Position numbers and translations under genes: made by a program. From positions 1 through 44,154 of the forward strand of contig JAFXVS010000063.1 of the NCBI GenBank assembly GCA_017534815.1: a stretch of DNA of 44,154 nucleotides, given 5' to 3'. Positions 33,540 to 42,255 of this stretch are shown in pieces (positions within the stretch are counted from its first letter, which is position 1; every line of letters starts with the position of its first letter). The stretch is from Bacteroidaceae bacterium. GTDB lineage: Bacteria; Bacteroidota; Bacteroidia; Bacteroidales; Bacteroidaceae. A model generated the notes under the pieces. The model was not told the origin of the DNA, ran no database searches, and saw nothing but the letters and a program-made list of their open reading frames with translations.

Positions 33540-34712
33540 ATGAATGATATGATGAAAAAGAATCTGTTTTTGGTGAGTCTGGCGGCGGCGGGGCTGCTGA
33601 CGGGCTGCAACATGGGCAAAGGTACGGACGGACAGGCCTCGGAGGAGGACAGTGTGGCCGTGAGTGAATCGGTGTCGGCGGAGGAAAATAAGGGGTATGA
33701 CCTGGAGGCGCTGGCAAAAGTGATTGAGGGGGCAGAGACGTTGATGGGGTTCTCGGAGGGAAGAGCCTCGGTGGAGAATGGGGATGAGAAGGTGGGGGTG
33801 ATTGACAAGATGGGTAATGTGGTGATTCCGTTTGAGTACGGGTACTCGGTGTTCCGGTATTCGGACGGGGTGATTTGCTGCGTGAGCACGAACGACAAGT
33901 GGAATTATTTTGACCGGGAGGGGAAGCTGCTGTTCTCGTCGACGGACGGGGGACCGAGCCAGTTCCACGACGGGTTTGCGTGTAAGTACAGCTCGGAGAC
34001 TGGCAAGTACTACTTTATTGACAAGAAAGGCGAGAAGGCTTTCGGCGGCAAGATGTGGGAGTGGGCTGATGATTTTTCGGACGGGATGGCGTCGGTGTTT
34101 GATGGCCGCGGATGGGGTTTCATCAATACGGAAGGCGAGCTGGTGATTCCGTGCAAGTATGATAGTGCGGCTGAGCAGAATCCGGGCGGGTTCGCGGAGG
34201 GTCTGGCGGCTGTGGTGATTGTGCCGGAGCGGGATTTGTTCGGCTATATCGACAAGACGGGCAAGCAGGTTTTCCCGAATCTGTACTTTGCTGACACGCC
34301 GTTCTCGGAAGGGCTGGCCTGGGTCTGGGACCGTGAGTCAGAACGCTATGGGTATATCGACAAGACGGGCAAACTGATCATCAAACTGGAGGAGAATTGG
34401 AACGGGGATTCGTTCCACGAGGGTTTGGCGCTGGTGCGGATGGGCGAAAACAAGCTGGGCTTCATCGACAAGTCAGGGAAGCTGGTGATTGACTTGGGGA
34501 ACGAGTATGACGAGGCTTTCCAGTTTCAGGAGGGTCTGGCTCGTGTGAGGAAGGACAAGTCGTATGGGTTCATCGACACGACGGGCAAGCTCGTTATCCC
34601 GTGCGAATATACTTCTTGCTATGAGAACTTCTCGGAGGGTCTGGTGCCAGCGAAGAAGGGTGAAAAGTGGGGATATATCGCCAGAGACGGAAAGAGCACG
34701 TTTGATTTTTGA
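33540..34712 (+). CDS. WG-repeat lipoprotein
   Basis: This 390-residue lipoprotein (start ATG at 33540; an ATG at 33552 is possible) has a signal ending LLTGC near residue 22 and an acidic Ser/Glu linker. From about residue 75 come repeated blocks of the WG/KWG type: VGVIDKMGNVVIPFEYGYS, WGFINTEGELVIPCKYDSA, FGYIDKTGKQVFP, YGYIDKTGKLIIK, LGFIDKSGKLVID, YGFIDTTGKLVIPCEYTS and WGYIARDGK. Such repeats form beta-propeller-like or solenoid domains thought to bind partners at the cell surface. The partner is unknown. It starts a long plus-strand unit; the next gene starts one base after its stop. Confidence 0.85.
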   Translation: MNDMMKKNLFLVSLAAAGLLTGCNMGKGTDGQASEEDSVAVSESVSAEENKGYDLEALAKVIEGAETLMGFSEGRASVENGDEKVGVIDKMGNVVIPFEYGYSVFRYSDGVICCVSTNDKWNYFDREGKLLFSSTDGGPSQFHDGFACKYSSETGKYYFIDKKGEKAFGGKMWEWADDFSDGMASVFDGRGWGFINTEGELVIPCKYDSAAEQNPGGFAEGLAAVVIVPERDLFGYIDKTGKQVFPNLYFADTPFSEGLAWVWDRESERYGYIDKTGKLIIKLEENWNGDSFHEGLALVRMGENKLGFIDKSGKLVIDLGNEYDEAFQFQEGLARVRKDKSYGFIDTTGKLVIPCEYTSCYENFSEGLVPAKKGEKWGYIARDGKSTFDF

Positions 34713-34713
34713 A

Positions 34714-35331
34714 ATGAAGGATATGAAAAAGATATTTTTGATGGCATTGGCAGGTCTGCTGATGGCTTGCAACGGAAAGATTTCCGGCAATAACAATTCG
34801 GGCGAAGACTCAACGGCAGTGGATCAAGACTCGGTGGTTGCGAAGGCTGACGAACCGTCGTTACGCGAATGTACAACATTCTCAACAAGATTCCGCAAGG
34901 ACGAGAATGGACAGTGTGACGCGCTCATCCTGACGTGCAACATTGACACCAAGAAACAGGAGTTCACGTGCGAATTCAACTTTTCGAAGGACAGAGAGTA
35001 TCTGGGCGAGGCTGGCGAGATTGAGGAGGTGGACATCAACTTCGACGGCGTGCCAGACGTGTTGGTGACACTGGGTGATTTCGGTGTCAATCCAGGGCTT
35101 TTCCCGATGATCTTCTACGGGGCATTCGTCTTTAACGAGGCAACTGGAGAATTTGAGCAGGTAACCGTCTTGGAGGACAAGCCCAACCTGTCCATCGATG
35201 CCGAGAGGAAAGTCATCGAAAGCAATTTTGCTACTGTCGTAGGTGACCATTATCATGAGGAATATGCCTGGGAGAACGGCAAGCTGAAGCTGGTGGAGGA
35301 AAGACAGACAAACAATTACGAAGACGAGTAA
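34714..35331 (+). CDS. Lipoprotein with calcium-loop-like motif
   Basis: This 205-residue lipoprotein begins at the ATG at 34714, one base after the WG gene stop (a second ATG at 34723 is possible), so the two are probably translated in series. The lipobox LLMAC lies near residue 19. The middle contains DINFDGVPDVLVTLGDFG, an Asp-rich loop resembling the DVNLDGTPDLLIS loop of the protein at 31575-32750. A Tyr/Glu-rich end (HEEYAWENGKL) is similar in style to that protein's KRWENGKL. This suggests a small paralogous set of envelope proteins in this area. Function is unknown; cca follows after 4 bases. Confidence 0.75.
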   Translation: MKDMKKIFLMALAGLLMACNGKISGNNNSGEDSTAVDQDSVVAKADEPSLRECTTFSTRFRKDENGQCDALILTCNIDTKKQEFTCEFNFSKDREYLGEAGEIEEVDINFDGVPDVLVTLGDFGVNPGLFPMIFYGAFVFNEATGEFEQVTVLEDKPNLSIDAERKVIESNFATVVGDHYHEEYAWENGKLKLVEERQTNNYEDE

Positions 35332-35335
35332 CTAT

Positions 35336-36847
35336 ATGAAGATTCTCACCCACGACGACATCTTGCGTCAGCTCGACCACCCGTTCTTCCGCCTCATCTC
35401 TGAGACGGCAGAGGAGTTGGGTCTGGACTGCTACGTCATCGGCGGATGGGTAAGAGACCTCTACTTGGAACGTCCATCAAGTGACATCGACATTGTGGTG
35501 GTCGATGAGAAGAAAGAGACGAAACGTCCTGGCATTGCCATCGCCGAAGCACTCCGACACAAACTCGGCAAGAAGGCGCACATCGCCATCTACAAGAACT
35601 TCGGCACGGCGCAACTGAAGCACAAGAGTCTGGAAATTGAGTTCGTCGGTGCCCGGAAAGAGAGCTACGACCGCAACTCGCGCAAGCCTGTGACCGAGGA
35701 CGGCACGCTGGAGGAAGACCAGAACCGCCGCGACTTCACCATCAACGCAATGGCACTCTGCCTGAACAAAGACCGCTTCGGCGAACTGGTCGATCCCTTC
35801 GACGGACTAGCCGACCTGGAGGATAAGACCATCGCCACCCCACTCGACCCCGACATCACGTTCAGCGACGATCCTCTCCGCATGATGCGCTGTATCCGAT
35901 TCGCCACTCAACTCAGTTTCCATATTGAGGAAGAAACCTTTGACGCGTTGAGCCGCAACAAGGAACGCATCAAAATCATCTCAGCAGAGCGCATTGCTGA
36001 CGAGCTCAACAAGATCCTCCTCTCCCCCACTCCCTCCAAAGGTTTCGTAGAATTGGAACGTTGTGGGCTCCTGCCCCTCATTTTCCCCGAACTGGCATTA
36101 CTGCAAGGAGTGGAAACCAAGGATGGCAAAGCGCACAAGGACAATTTCTACCACACGTTGGAAGTGTTGGACAATGTAGCAAAGAATACGGCCGATTTCA
36201 ACAGCATTGGTGAGGGGAACGGTACGTGGGATTCGCCCAAAGACCATGTTCTCTGGCTCCGCTGGGCAGCCCTGCTCCACGACATTGGCAAACCCAAGTC
36301 CAAGCGCTTCGACCCGCTCTTGGGTTGGACCTTCCACAACCATAATGACATTGGCGAAAAGATGATACCGAGCATCTTCCGAAAGATGAAACTCCCGATG
36401 AACGAGAAGATGAAGTTCGTACAGAAGTTGGTGCAGATGCACATGCGTCCGATTGCCATCGCCGACTCGGAAGTGACGGATAGTGCAGTCAGAAGATTGC
36501 TCTTCGATGCTGGTGATGATATTGACGATTTGATGTTGCTTTGTACGGCCGACATCACCTCGAAGAATGATTTGAAGAAGAAGAAGTTTGCCGACAACTA
36601 CATCACGGTCCGCACGAAGCTCGTGGAGATTGAGGAGAAAGACCGCATCCGCAACTTCCAACCACCCATCAGCGGCGAGGATATCATGCAGATGTTCGGA
36701 CTGCATCCCAGCAGGGAGGTCGGCGTGCTGAAGACCTGCATCAAGGACGCCATCCTAGACGGAAAAATTCCCAACGAGTACGAGCCCGCGGAGGCGCTGC
36801 TCATCGAGGAGGCCAAGAAGATGGGACTGAAACCAGTAACTAACTAA
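35336..36847 (+). CDS. cca: CCA tRNA nucleotidyltransferase with HD domain
   Basis: This 503-residue enzyme adds or repairs the CCA tail of tRNA. The class II signature is clear: GGWVRDLYLERPSSDIDIVV holds the Gly motif and the catalytic Asp pair, then RRDFTINAMA and DPLRMMRCIRFATQL. A C-terminal HD domain has LLHDIGKPK near residue 315, as in many bacterial Cca proteins with added phosphatase or phosphodiesterase activity. It lies 4 bases after a lipoprotein gene and is followed by GH105 after 22 bases, so it is part of a mixed unit. No oddity in length or motifs. Confidence 0.93.
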   Translation: MKILTHDDILRQLDHPFFRLISETAEELGLDCYVIGGWVRDLYLERPSSDIDIVVVDEKKETKRPGIAIAEALRHKLGKKAHIAIYKNFGTAQLKHKSLEIEFVGARKESYDRNSRKPVTEDGTLEEDQNRRDFTINAMALCLNKDRFGELVDPFDGLADLEDKTIATPLDPDITFSDDPLRMMRCIRFATQLSFHIEEETFDALSRNKERIKIISAERIADELNKILLSPTPSKGFVELERCGLLPLIFPELALLQGVETKDGKAHKDNFYHTLEVLDNVAKNTADFNSIGEGNGTWDSPKDHVLWLRWAALLHDIGKPKSKRFDPLLGWTFHNHNDIGEKMIPSIFRKMKLPMNEKMKFVQKLVQMHMRPIAIADSEVTDSAVRRLLFDAGDDIDDLMLLCTADITSKNDLKKKKFADNYITVRTKLVEIEEKDRIRNFQPPISGEDIMQMFGLHPSREVGVLKTCIKDAILDGKIPNEYEPAEALLIEEAKKMGLKPVTN

Positions 36848-36869
36848 CACATTATATATATTATAACCT

Positions 36870-38063
36870 ATGAAGAAATTATCAATACTCATCCTCGGAC
36901 TTGTAGTCATGCAGACTGTTGCGGCACAGTCCTTACCTTTTTTCTCTCCATTTGATGAGAGACGCAATACAGGAACGCAACTCTCCATCGATGTCACCAA
37001 CAGCATCAAAAAGGTGAACGACTATTGGCAGAGCCATAACTCACCCAAATGCCGCGCATTCTGGGACAACGCCGCTTATTTCACTGCCAACCAGGAAGTC
37101 TATCAGCGGTTCGGCACAAAACGATACCTCGACTATGCACTCGAATGGGCTGAATACAATCATTGGCAGGGTGCCACGCAGACGGACAAGAGCAAATGGC
37201 AGTACAAGACCTACGGCGAGGGCATGGATCATGTGCTTTTCGCTGACTGGCAAATCTGTTTCCAAGTGTATATTGACCTTTACAAACTGGAACATCGTGC
37301 CGAACGTATCGAACGAGCCCTCGAAGTGATGGGCTACCAAGCCTCAACCAAAGAGAAGGATTATTGGTGGTGGTCGGACGCCCTCTACATGGGTCTGCCC
37401 ATCTTCTCGAAACTATACACCATCACCCACGATGAGAAGTTGCTCGACAAGCAATACGAGTGCTTCAAGTGGACAGACAGCCTGCTCTTCGACACCGAGG
37501 CACAACTCTACTACCGTGATGCGAAGTATGTCTATCCGAAGGTGAAAACCGCCTGCAACGACGGAAAATCCTTCTGGGCACGCGGTGATGGATGGGTGTT
37601 GGCAGGCTTGGCAATGGTGCTGCAAGACCTTCCTCGCGACAGCAAATATCGTCCGTTCTATATCGACCGCTTCAAGAAACTCGCTGAGGGTGTGGCTCGC
37701 TGTCAGCAACCCGAAGGACACTGGACACGCTCGATGCTCTGCCCTGACGACGCTCCTGGTTACGAAACCTCCGGCACCGCTTTCTTCACCTACGGCCTTC
37801 TTTGGGGGGTGAACAATGGAATTCTCCCTCGGGAGAAATATCAATTCGTCATCCAGAAAGCATGGAAGTATCTCTCCGAAGTGGCACTCCAACCCGACGG
37901 CAGCATCGGCTATGTGCAGCCCATCGGCGAGAAACCCGACCCGACGAAGACCGTCAATGCCCAGTCACAAGCCCCGTTCGGCACCGGCGCATGGCTCTTG
38001 GCGGCATGTGAGATGCTCAATTACATCGTTGATACCTCTTTGATGGGAAGAATCGCAGGATAA
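36870..38063 (+). CDS. GH105 unsaturated rhamnogalacturonyl hydrolase
   Basis: This 397-residue secreted enzyme has a signal peptide (cut near VAA-QSL) and the alpha6/alpha6-barrel pattern of GH105 (YteR/YesR type): RALEVMGYQ, catalytic-type Asp170 in WWWSDALYMG, RGDGWVLAGLAMVL, and ETSGTAFFTYGL. Such enzymes remove unsaturated galacturonic acid from rhamnogalacturonan fragments produced by pectate-type lyases. Since it carries a signal peptide, it acts in the periplasm or outside. It shares a 1-base TAATG overlap with lpxK. It is an isolated pectin-related gene here, as no lyase or SusCD pair is present in the window. Confidence 0.88.
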   Translation: MKKLSILILGLVVMQTVAAQSLPFFSPFDERRNTGTQLSIDVTNSIKKVNDYWQSHNSPKCRAFWDNAAYFTANQEVYQRFGTKRYLDYALEWAEYNHWQGATQTDKSKWQYKTYGEGMDHVLFADWQICFQVYIDLYKLEHRAERIERALEVMGYQASTKEKDYWWWSDALYMGLPIFSKLYTITHDEKLLDKQYECFKWTDSLLFDTEAQLYYRDAKYVYPKVKTACNDGKSFWARGDGWVLAGLAMVLQDLPRDSKYRPFYIDRFKKLAEGVARCQQPEGHWTRSMLCPDDAPGYETSGTAFFTYGLLWGVNNGILPREKYQFVIQKAWKYLSEVALQPDGSIGYVQPIGEKPDPTKTVNAQSQAPFGTGAWLLAACEMLNYIVDTSLMGRIAG

Positions 38064-39055
38064 TGGGAGGTGACCACATCCATATCAACCACTGGCTCAT
38101 GCCGTTCTCATGGCTTTACGGAGCAGGTGTCAGCATCAGGAATCTGATGTTCGATGGCGGTGTGCTCAAATCCCAATCGTTCAACATTCCTGTCATCTGC
38201 GTGGGTAACATCACCGTGGGCGGAACGGGCAAGACCCCTCACACGGAATATCTTATCCGCCTCTTGTCGAAGACGCATCAGGTGGCAGTGCTCAGCCGAG
38301 GATACAAGCGCCTGTCGAAGGGTTATGTGCTCGCCACCAAGGACACTCCGATGACCGAGATTGGCGACGAACCTTATCAGATGAAGCAGAAATTTCCGCA
38401 CATTCACATGGCCGTCGATCGTGACCGCTGCCACGGCATCGCAGAACTGATGAAGCCCAGCGTGACGCCCAAGACTGACGTGGTCATCCTCGATGACGCC
38501 TTCCAGCACCGCTACGTAAATCCACGTCTAAGCATCATGCTGATGGACTACCACCGTCCCATCTATCTCGACAAACTGCTGCCCGCCGGACGACTGCGCG
38601 AGTCCATGTCAGGACTCAAGCGTGCCGATATCATCATCGTCACCAAATGTCCGCGCGACATCACGATCATGGAGCAAAGGGGCATCGAGCGTTCCCTCCA
38701 TGTGGAGCGGCATCAGAAGGTCTTCTACACCACCTACCGCTACCCCGCCACCATCGGGGATGTCGGCGAAAAGCCTCTCCTCGTCACTGGCATCGCCTCG
38801 CCCCAGCAGATGGAGTACGACCTGCGGAAGATTATCCCCGACTTCGAGATAATGACCTTCCCCGACCACCACAACTTCACAGCCCTCGATATCGAGGACA
38901 TCAAGAGACGAGCCAACGACCGCACCATCCTCACCACCGAGAAGGACGCCACCCGACTACATGGGCTCGACAACGTGAAGGTCATCCCCATCGAGGTCGA
39001 GTTCCTCAACAACCAAGACGACGAGTTCAACCAGATCATCGATAACATTATATAA
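38063..39055 (+). CDS. lpxK: Tetraacyldisaccharide 4'-kinase
   Basis: This 330-residue enzyme adds the 4'-phosphate to the lipid A precursor at the inner membrane. The Walker A motif GGTGKTP lies near residue 54, followed by SRGYKR, DEPYQMK, DDAFQHRYVNP and the FPDHHNF segment, all standard for LpxK. The start codon overlaps the GH105 stop (TAATG), indicating coupled translation, and thiL begins 1 base after its stop. Length is normal. Confidence 0.95.
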   Translation: MGGDHIHINHWLMPFSWLYGAGVSIRNLMFDGGVLKSQSFNIPVICVGNITVGGTGKTPHTEYLIRLLSKTHQVAVLSRGYKRLSKGYVLATKDTPMTEIGDEPYQMKQKFPHIHMAVDRDRCHGIAELMKPSVTPKTDVVILDDAFQHRYVNPRLSIMLMDYHRPIYLDKLLPAGRLRESMSGLKRADIIIVTKCPRDITIMEQRGIERSLHVERHQKVFYTTYRYPATIGDVGEKPLLVTGIASPQQMEYDLRKIIPDFEIMTFPDHHNFTALDIEDIKRRANDRTILTTEKDATRLHGLDNVKVIPIEVEFLNNQDDEFNQIIDNII

Positions 39056-39056
39056 T

Positions 39057-40118
39057 ATGGCAACAGAAATATCAACCATCGGCGAATTCGGCCTTATCAA
39101 GCGACTGACGCAAGGCATCGAACTACAGAACCCCGAGACCAAATATGGAGTCGGCGATGACTGCGCCGTCCTCAAATATGATGACGACAAAGACATCCTC
39201 GTCACCACCGACCTGCTCATGGAGGGCGTCCACTTCGACCTCACCTACCTGCCCATGAAGCACCTCGGCTACAAGTCCGCCATTGTCAACCTCAGCGACA
39301 TCTACGCCATGGGCGGCATGCCCAAGCAGATTACCGTCAGCCTCGCCCTAAGCAAGCGCTTCAGCGTGGAAGACATGGACGATTTCTATGAGGGGCTTCG
39401 ACTCGCCTGCGCCGAACATCAGGTGGACATCATCGGCGGCGACACCACCAGTTCCCGCACCGGACTCGCCATTTCCATCACCGCCATCGGCGAGGTGGAG
39501 CACGGCAAGGCCATCTACCGCAACGGAGCCAAGGAGACCGACCTCATCTGTGTGAGTGGAGACCTCGGCGGCGCCTACATGGGCTTCCAGCTCCTCGAGC
39601 GCGAAAAGGAAGTCTATTACAAGCAGATTGAGACCGCCAAGACCGACGCCGAGCGCATGGCGATTTCCCAGCCCGACTTCAGCGGCAGGGAATACCTTCT
39701 CGAGCGTCAGATGAAGCCCGAGGCACGGCGCGACATCATCGTGCGGCTCCGCGAGGCAGGCATCCAGCCCACCGCCATGATGGACATCAGCGACGGGCTC
39801 TCCTCCGAGATTCTCCACATCTGCACCCAGAGCCACTGCGGATGCCGCATCTACGAAGAGCGCATCCCCATCGACTACCAGACCGCCGTCATGGCTGAAG
39901 AGCTCAACATGAACCTCACCACCGCCGCCCTCAACGGAGGCGAAGACTACGAGCTCCTCTTCACCGTCCCCATTGCCGACCACGAGAAGGTCGAGCAGAT
40001 GGAAGGCGTCAAGCTCATCGGCCACATCACCAAGGAGAGCCTCGGCTGCGCCCTCATCACCCGCGACGGCGCAGAGTTTGAACTGAAAGCTCAGGGATGG
40101 AATCCGCTGAAGAAATAA
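39057..40118 (+). CDS. thiL: Thiamine-monophosphate kinase
   Basis: This 353-residue enzyme phosphorylates thiamine monophosphate to the active pyrophosphate. It has the N-terminal GVGDDCAVL metal motif, DLLMEGVHFDL, NLSDIYAMGG, IIGGDTTSS, MMDISDGLSSE and GGEDYELLF, all hallmark ThiL segments. It starts one base after lpxK. The stop codon TAA is followed by five CCTATAAGN nonamers, so the gene end adjoins a repeat array. Confidence 0.95.
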   Translation: MATEISTIGEFGLIKRLTQGIELQNPETKYGVGDDCAVLKYDDDKDILVTTDLLMEGVHFDLTYLPMKHLGYKSAIVNLSDIYAMGGMPKQITVSLALSKRFSVEDMDDFYEGLRLACAEHQVDIIGGDTTSSRTGLAISITAIGEVEHGKAIYRNGAKETDLICVSGDLGGAYMGFQLLEREKEVYYKQIETAKTDAERMAISQPDFSGREYLLERQMKPEARRDIIVRLREAGIQPTAMMDISDGLSSEILHICTQSHCGCRIYEERIPIDYQTAVMAEELNMNLTTAALNGGEDYELLFTVPIADHEKVEQMEGVKLIGHITKESLGCALITRDGAEFELKAQGWNPLKK

Positions 40119-40120
40119 GC

Positions 40121-40165
40121 CCTATAAGTCCTATAAGACCTATAAGACCCATAAGCCCTATAAGA
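40121..40165. repeat. Nonamer array CCTATAAGN x5 after thiL
   Basis: Units CCTATAAGT, CCTATAAGA, CCTATAAGA, CCCATAAGC and CCTATAAGA follow the thiL stop codon with only two bases between, leaving about 50 bases to the nagB start. Confidence 0.75.
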
Positions 40166-40214
40166 TTAGCAACCAACAATCAACCCAAATATTAACTTAA
40201 AAACCAACAAAATT

Positions 40215-41006
40215 ATGAGAGTAATTATTGAACCCGACTACGAAGCCCTCTCCAAGTGGGCTGCCAACTACGTGGCAAACCGCATCATCCAGGCCAACCC
40301 GACACCCGAGAAGCCATTCGTGCTCGGATGCCCCACAGGCTCATCGCCCCTCGGTCTGTACCGCAACCTCATCGACATGTGCAGCGCAGGCAAGATCTCG
40401 TTCCAGAACGTCATCACGTTCAACATGGACGAGTACGTGAAGCTCCCCGAGGACCATCCCGAGAGCTACCACAGCTTCATGTGTAACAACTTCTTCAACC
40501 ACATCGACATCAAGCCTGAGAACGTGCACATCCTCAACGGCAACGCTCCCGACCTCATCGCCGAGTGCAACCAGTATGAGGAAGCCATCGCCAAGGCAGG
40601 TGGCGTTGACCTCTTCATGGGCGGCATCGGTCCCGACGGACACCTTGCATTCAACGAGCCAGGTTCTTCCTTGTCTTCTCGCACCCGCATCAAGACATTG
40701 ACCACCGACACCATCCACGCCAACAGCCGCTTCTTCGACAACGACCTCAGCCTCGTGCCCAAGCAGGCGCTGACCGTCGGCATCGGCACCGTGATGGACG
40801 CCAAGGAAGTGCTCCTCGTATGCTCCGGCCACAACAAGGCACGTGCCCTCAAGCACTGCATCGACGGCGACATCAGCCACAAGTGGACTTCTTCCATGCT
40901 CCAGATGCACCCACACGCCATCGTGGTCTGCGACGAAGCCGCCTGCGACGAGCTCACAGTCGGCACCTACAAGTATTACCTTGATAAGGAGCGCGGGAAC
41001 CTGTAA
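40215..41006 (+). CDS. nagB: Glucosamine-6-phosphate deaminase
   Basis: This 263-residue enzyme converts glucosamine-6-phosphate to fructose-6-phosphate and ammonia. The GCPTGSSPLGLY phosphate-binding loop, NMDEYV (catalytic Asp near 72), and GPDGHLAFNEPGSS (catalytic His and Glu near 143-148) are all present. The length matches short bacterial NagB. It is separated from thiL by 96 bases with a repeat array and may have its own start of transcription; a strong terminator follows at 41015-41052. Confidence 0.95.
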   Translation: MRVIIEPDYEALSKWAANYVANRIIQANPTPEKPFVLGCPTGSSPLGLYRNLIDMCSAGKISFQNVITFNMDEYVKLPEDHPESYHSFMCNNFFNHIDIKPENVHILNGNAPDLIAECNQYEEAIAKAGGVDLFMGGIGPDGHLAFNEPGSSLSSRTRIKTLTTDTIHANSRFFDNDLSLVPKQALTVGIGTVMDAKEVLLVCSGHNKARALKHCIDGDISHKWTSSMLQMHPHAIVVCDEAACDELTVGTYKYYLDKERGNL

Positions 41007-41014
41007 AACAAAAA

Positions 41015-41052
41015 AAGGAGCACTCGATGATTCGAGGGCTCCTTGATTTTTT
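41015..41052 (+). terminator. Terminator of nagB
   Basis: AAGGAGC and GCTCCTT with an inner CTCGA/TCGAG stem and a TGAT loop; six Ts follow. Confidence 0.85.
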
Positions 41053-41072
41053 ATGTGCTTCGCACAGTCGTT

Positions 41073-41184
41073 GAAAGTAAATTCGGAGTAAATACGGAGT
41101 AAATTTATTCGAGTAAATTTCATGTGTGCCAAGTGTTTATTTACTGGTCAAAATTTACTCCGCATTTACTCCGCATTTACTTTC
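41073..41184. repeat. Long inverted repeat with tandem GTAAAT units
   Basis: A 34-base left arm (41073-41106) and right arm (41151-41184) are inverted copies with 32 of 34 pairing. Each arm has three tandem GTAAAT units about 11 bases apart (GTAAATNCGGA). The 44-base loop holds another AGTAAAT/ATTTACT pair. Small hairpins flank it: TGTGC/GCACA at 41054-41066 and GTGCC/GGCAC at 41192-41204. Confidence 0.8.
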
Positions 41185-41220
41185 CGAGATAGTGCCAACG
41201 GCACGCACGTTAATTTTCAA

Positions 41221-41248
41221 CTTTTAGTTTTTAGTTTTTAACTTTTAC
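41221..41248. repeat. Heptamer array NTTTTAN x4 at a gene end
   Basis: Units CTTTTAG, TTTTTAG, TTTTTAA and CTTTTAC lie head to tail. The TAA stop codon of the minus-strand DUF6261 gene (41245-41247) is inside the last unit. Confidence 0.65.
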
Positions 41249-42216
41249 CCTTCACCGCCACTTGGGGGCAGTCCACCACCGCCGGGGTTGTCACCTACTT
41301 CGCCGCCGGGGTCGGATGGCAGTCCACCGCCACCATTGTCGCCAGTGTTGTCACCCACTTCGCCGCCGGGGTCAGATGGCAGGCCGCCACCGTTGTCGCC
41401 ACCGTTGTCGCCGCCGCTGTCACCGCCCGGAGTGGTGCCAGAGTTGCCAGAGTCGGTGTTGGAGGAAGAAGAGGAAGAGGAAGATGATGAGGAGGAGGAA
41501 GATGAATCGGAGTTGCCGCTCTTCCTGTCGAGCATGTCCTGATAGAGCTTGATGGTTCCGTTCCACTGCTTGATGAAAGCATCATACGTGGCAGGCTCAT
41601 CGGCAAAGACGGAAGCAGCCTCTATGATGGAAAGGATAGCCTCGTAGGCAGCATCGGTCTCGCGACGTGCAGCGGCCAGAGCACCCTTCACCTTCTCGCT
41701 CTCCTCGCCACCCTGCTCGATGCGCAGCGAAACAACCTCGTTGTTGGCAGCCACAAGCTGGTTGAACAGATAGGTGCCGTTGATGGCCTCAAGGCGGGCA
41801 AGGTTCTCTGGCGTGGAGAGGTCAGTGATAAGATTCAGGAGCTGACCCGTCTCCTCATCGAGCTGGGCGGTGGTATTCACCTTGTAGAGTTTGAAAGGCT
41901 TAATCAGCTCACTGGCGGCAGGGTCAAGCACGTCCATTCCGCTGCCTGCCCATGCCTGCACGAGACGGTGCAGACGTGTATAGAAGGAATCGCGACGGCG
42001 GTCGGCAGCCTCCTTCTGAGCAATGATTTCACTCGCCTTCACCAGCATGTAGAGGCTGTCCTCCGTGCCGAAAACGGTCACGAGGGTCTGCAACGCGGTC
42101 AGAATCTTCTGGGCGCTGAAGCCTGTGGATTGTGCATACTGGATGAAAGCATGGATGAACGCGAAATGCTGCGCGTTCGTCAGACGATAAGTTCTTAAAC
42201 GATTAAATTTGTTCAT
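41245..42216 (-). CDS. DUF6261-like protein with Ser- and Gly-rich repeat tail
   Basis: This 323-residue protein has no export signal. Residues 1 to about 230 are almost all helical and resemble the Bacteroidetes DUF6261 family (NKFNRLRTYRLTNAQHFAFI at the start, then LTALQTLVTVFG and ASEIIAQKEAADRRRDSFYT). A pure Ser run of about 15 follows near residue 240, then a Gly/Asp/Pro tail in which GGLPSDPGGEVGDN occurs twice. The tail is encoded by tandem DNA repeats and could vary in length. The function is unknown. The region upstream (42217-42660) is a predicted leader carrying a 41-base tandem array, which is exceptional for such a gene. The stop codon lies in a heptamer array. Confidence 0.75.
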   Translation of the reverse strand: MNKFNRLRTYRLTNAQHFAFIHAFIQYAQSTGFSAQKILTALQTLVTVFGTEDSLYMLVKASEIIAQKEAADRRRDSFYTRLHRLVQAWAGSGMDVLDPAASELIKPFKLYKVNTTAQLDEETGQLLNLITDLSTPENLARLEAINGTYLFNQLVAANNEVVSLRIEQGGEESEKVKGALAAARRETDAAYEAILSIIEAASVFADEPATYDAFIKQWNGTIKLYQDMLDRKSGNSDSSSSSSSSSSSSSSSNTDSGNSGTTPGGDSGGDNGGDNGGGLPSDPGGEVGDNTGDNGGGGLPSDPGGEVGDNPGGGGLPPSGGEG

Positions 42217-42255
42217 AACTTGAAATTTTTTAATTGGTAAAATATTCTTTTTTCC

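Noticed and set aside
39348-40025. 225-residue minus-strand frame
   Set aside because: Antisense to thiL, whose motifs are complete.
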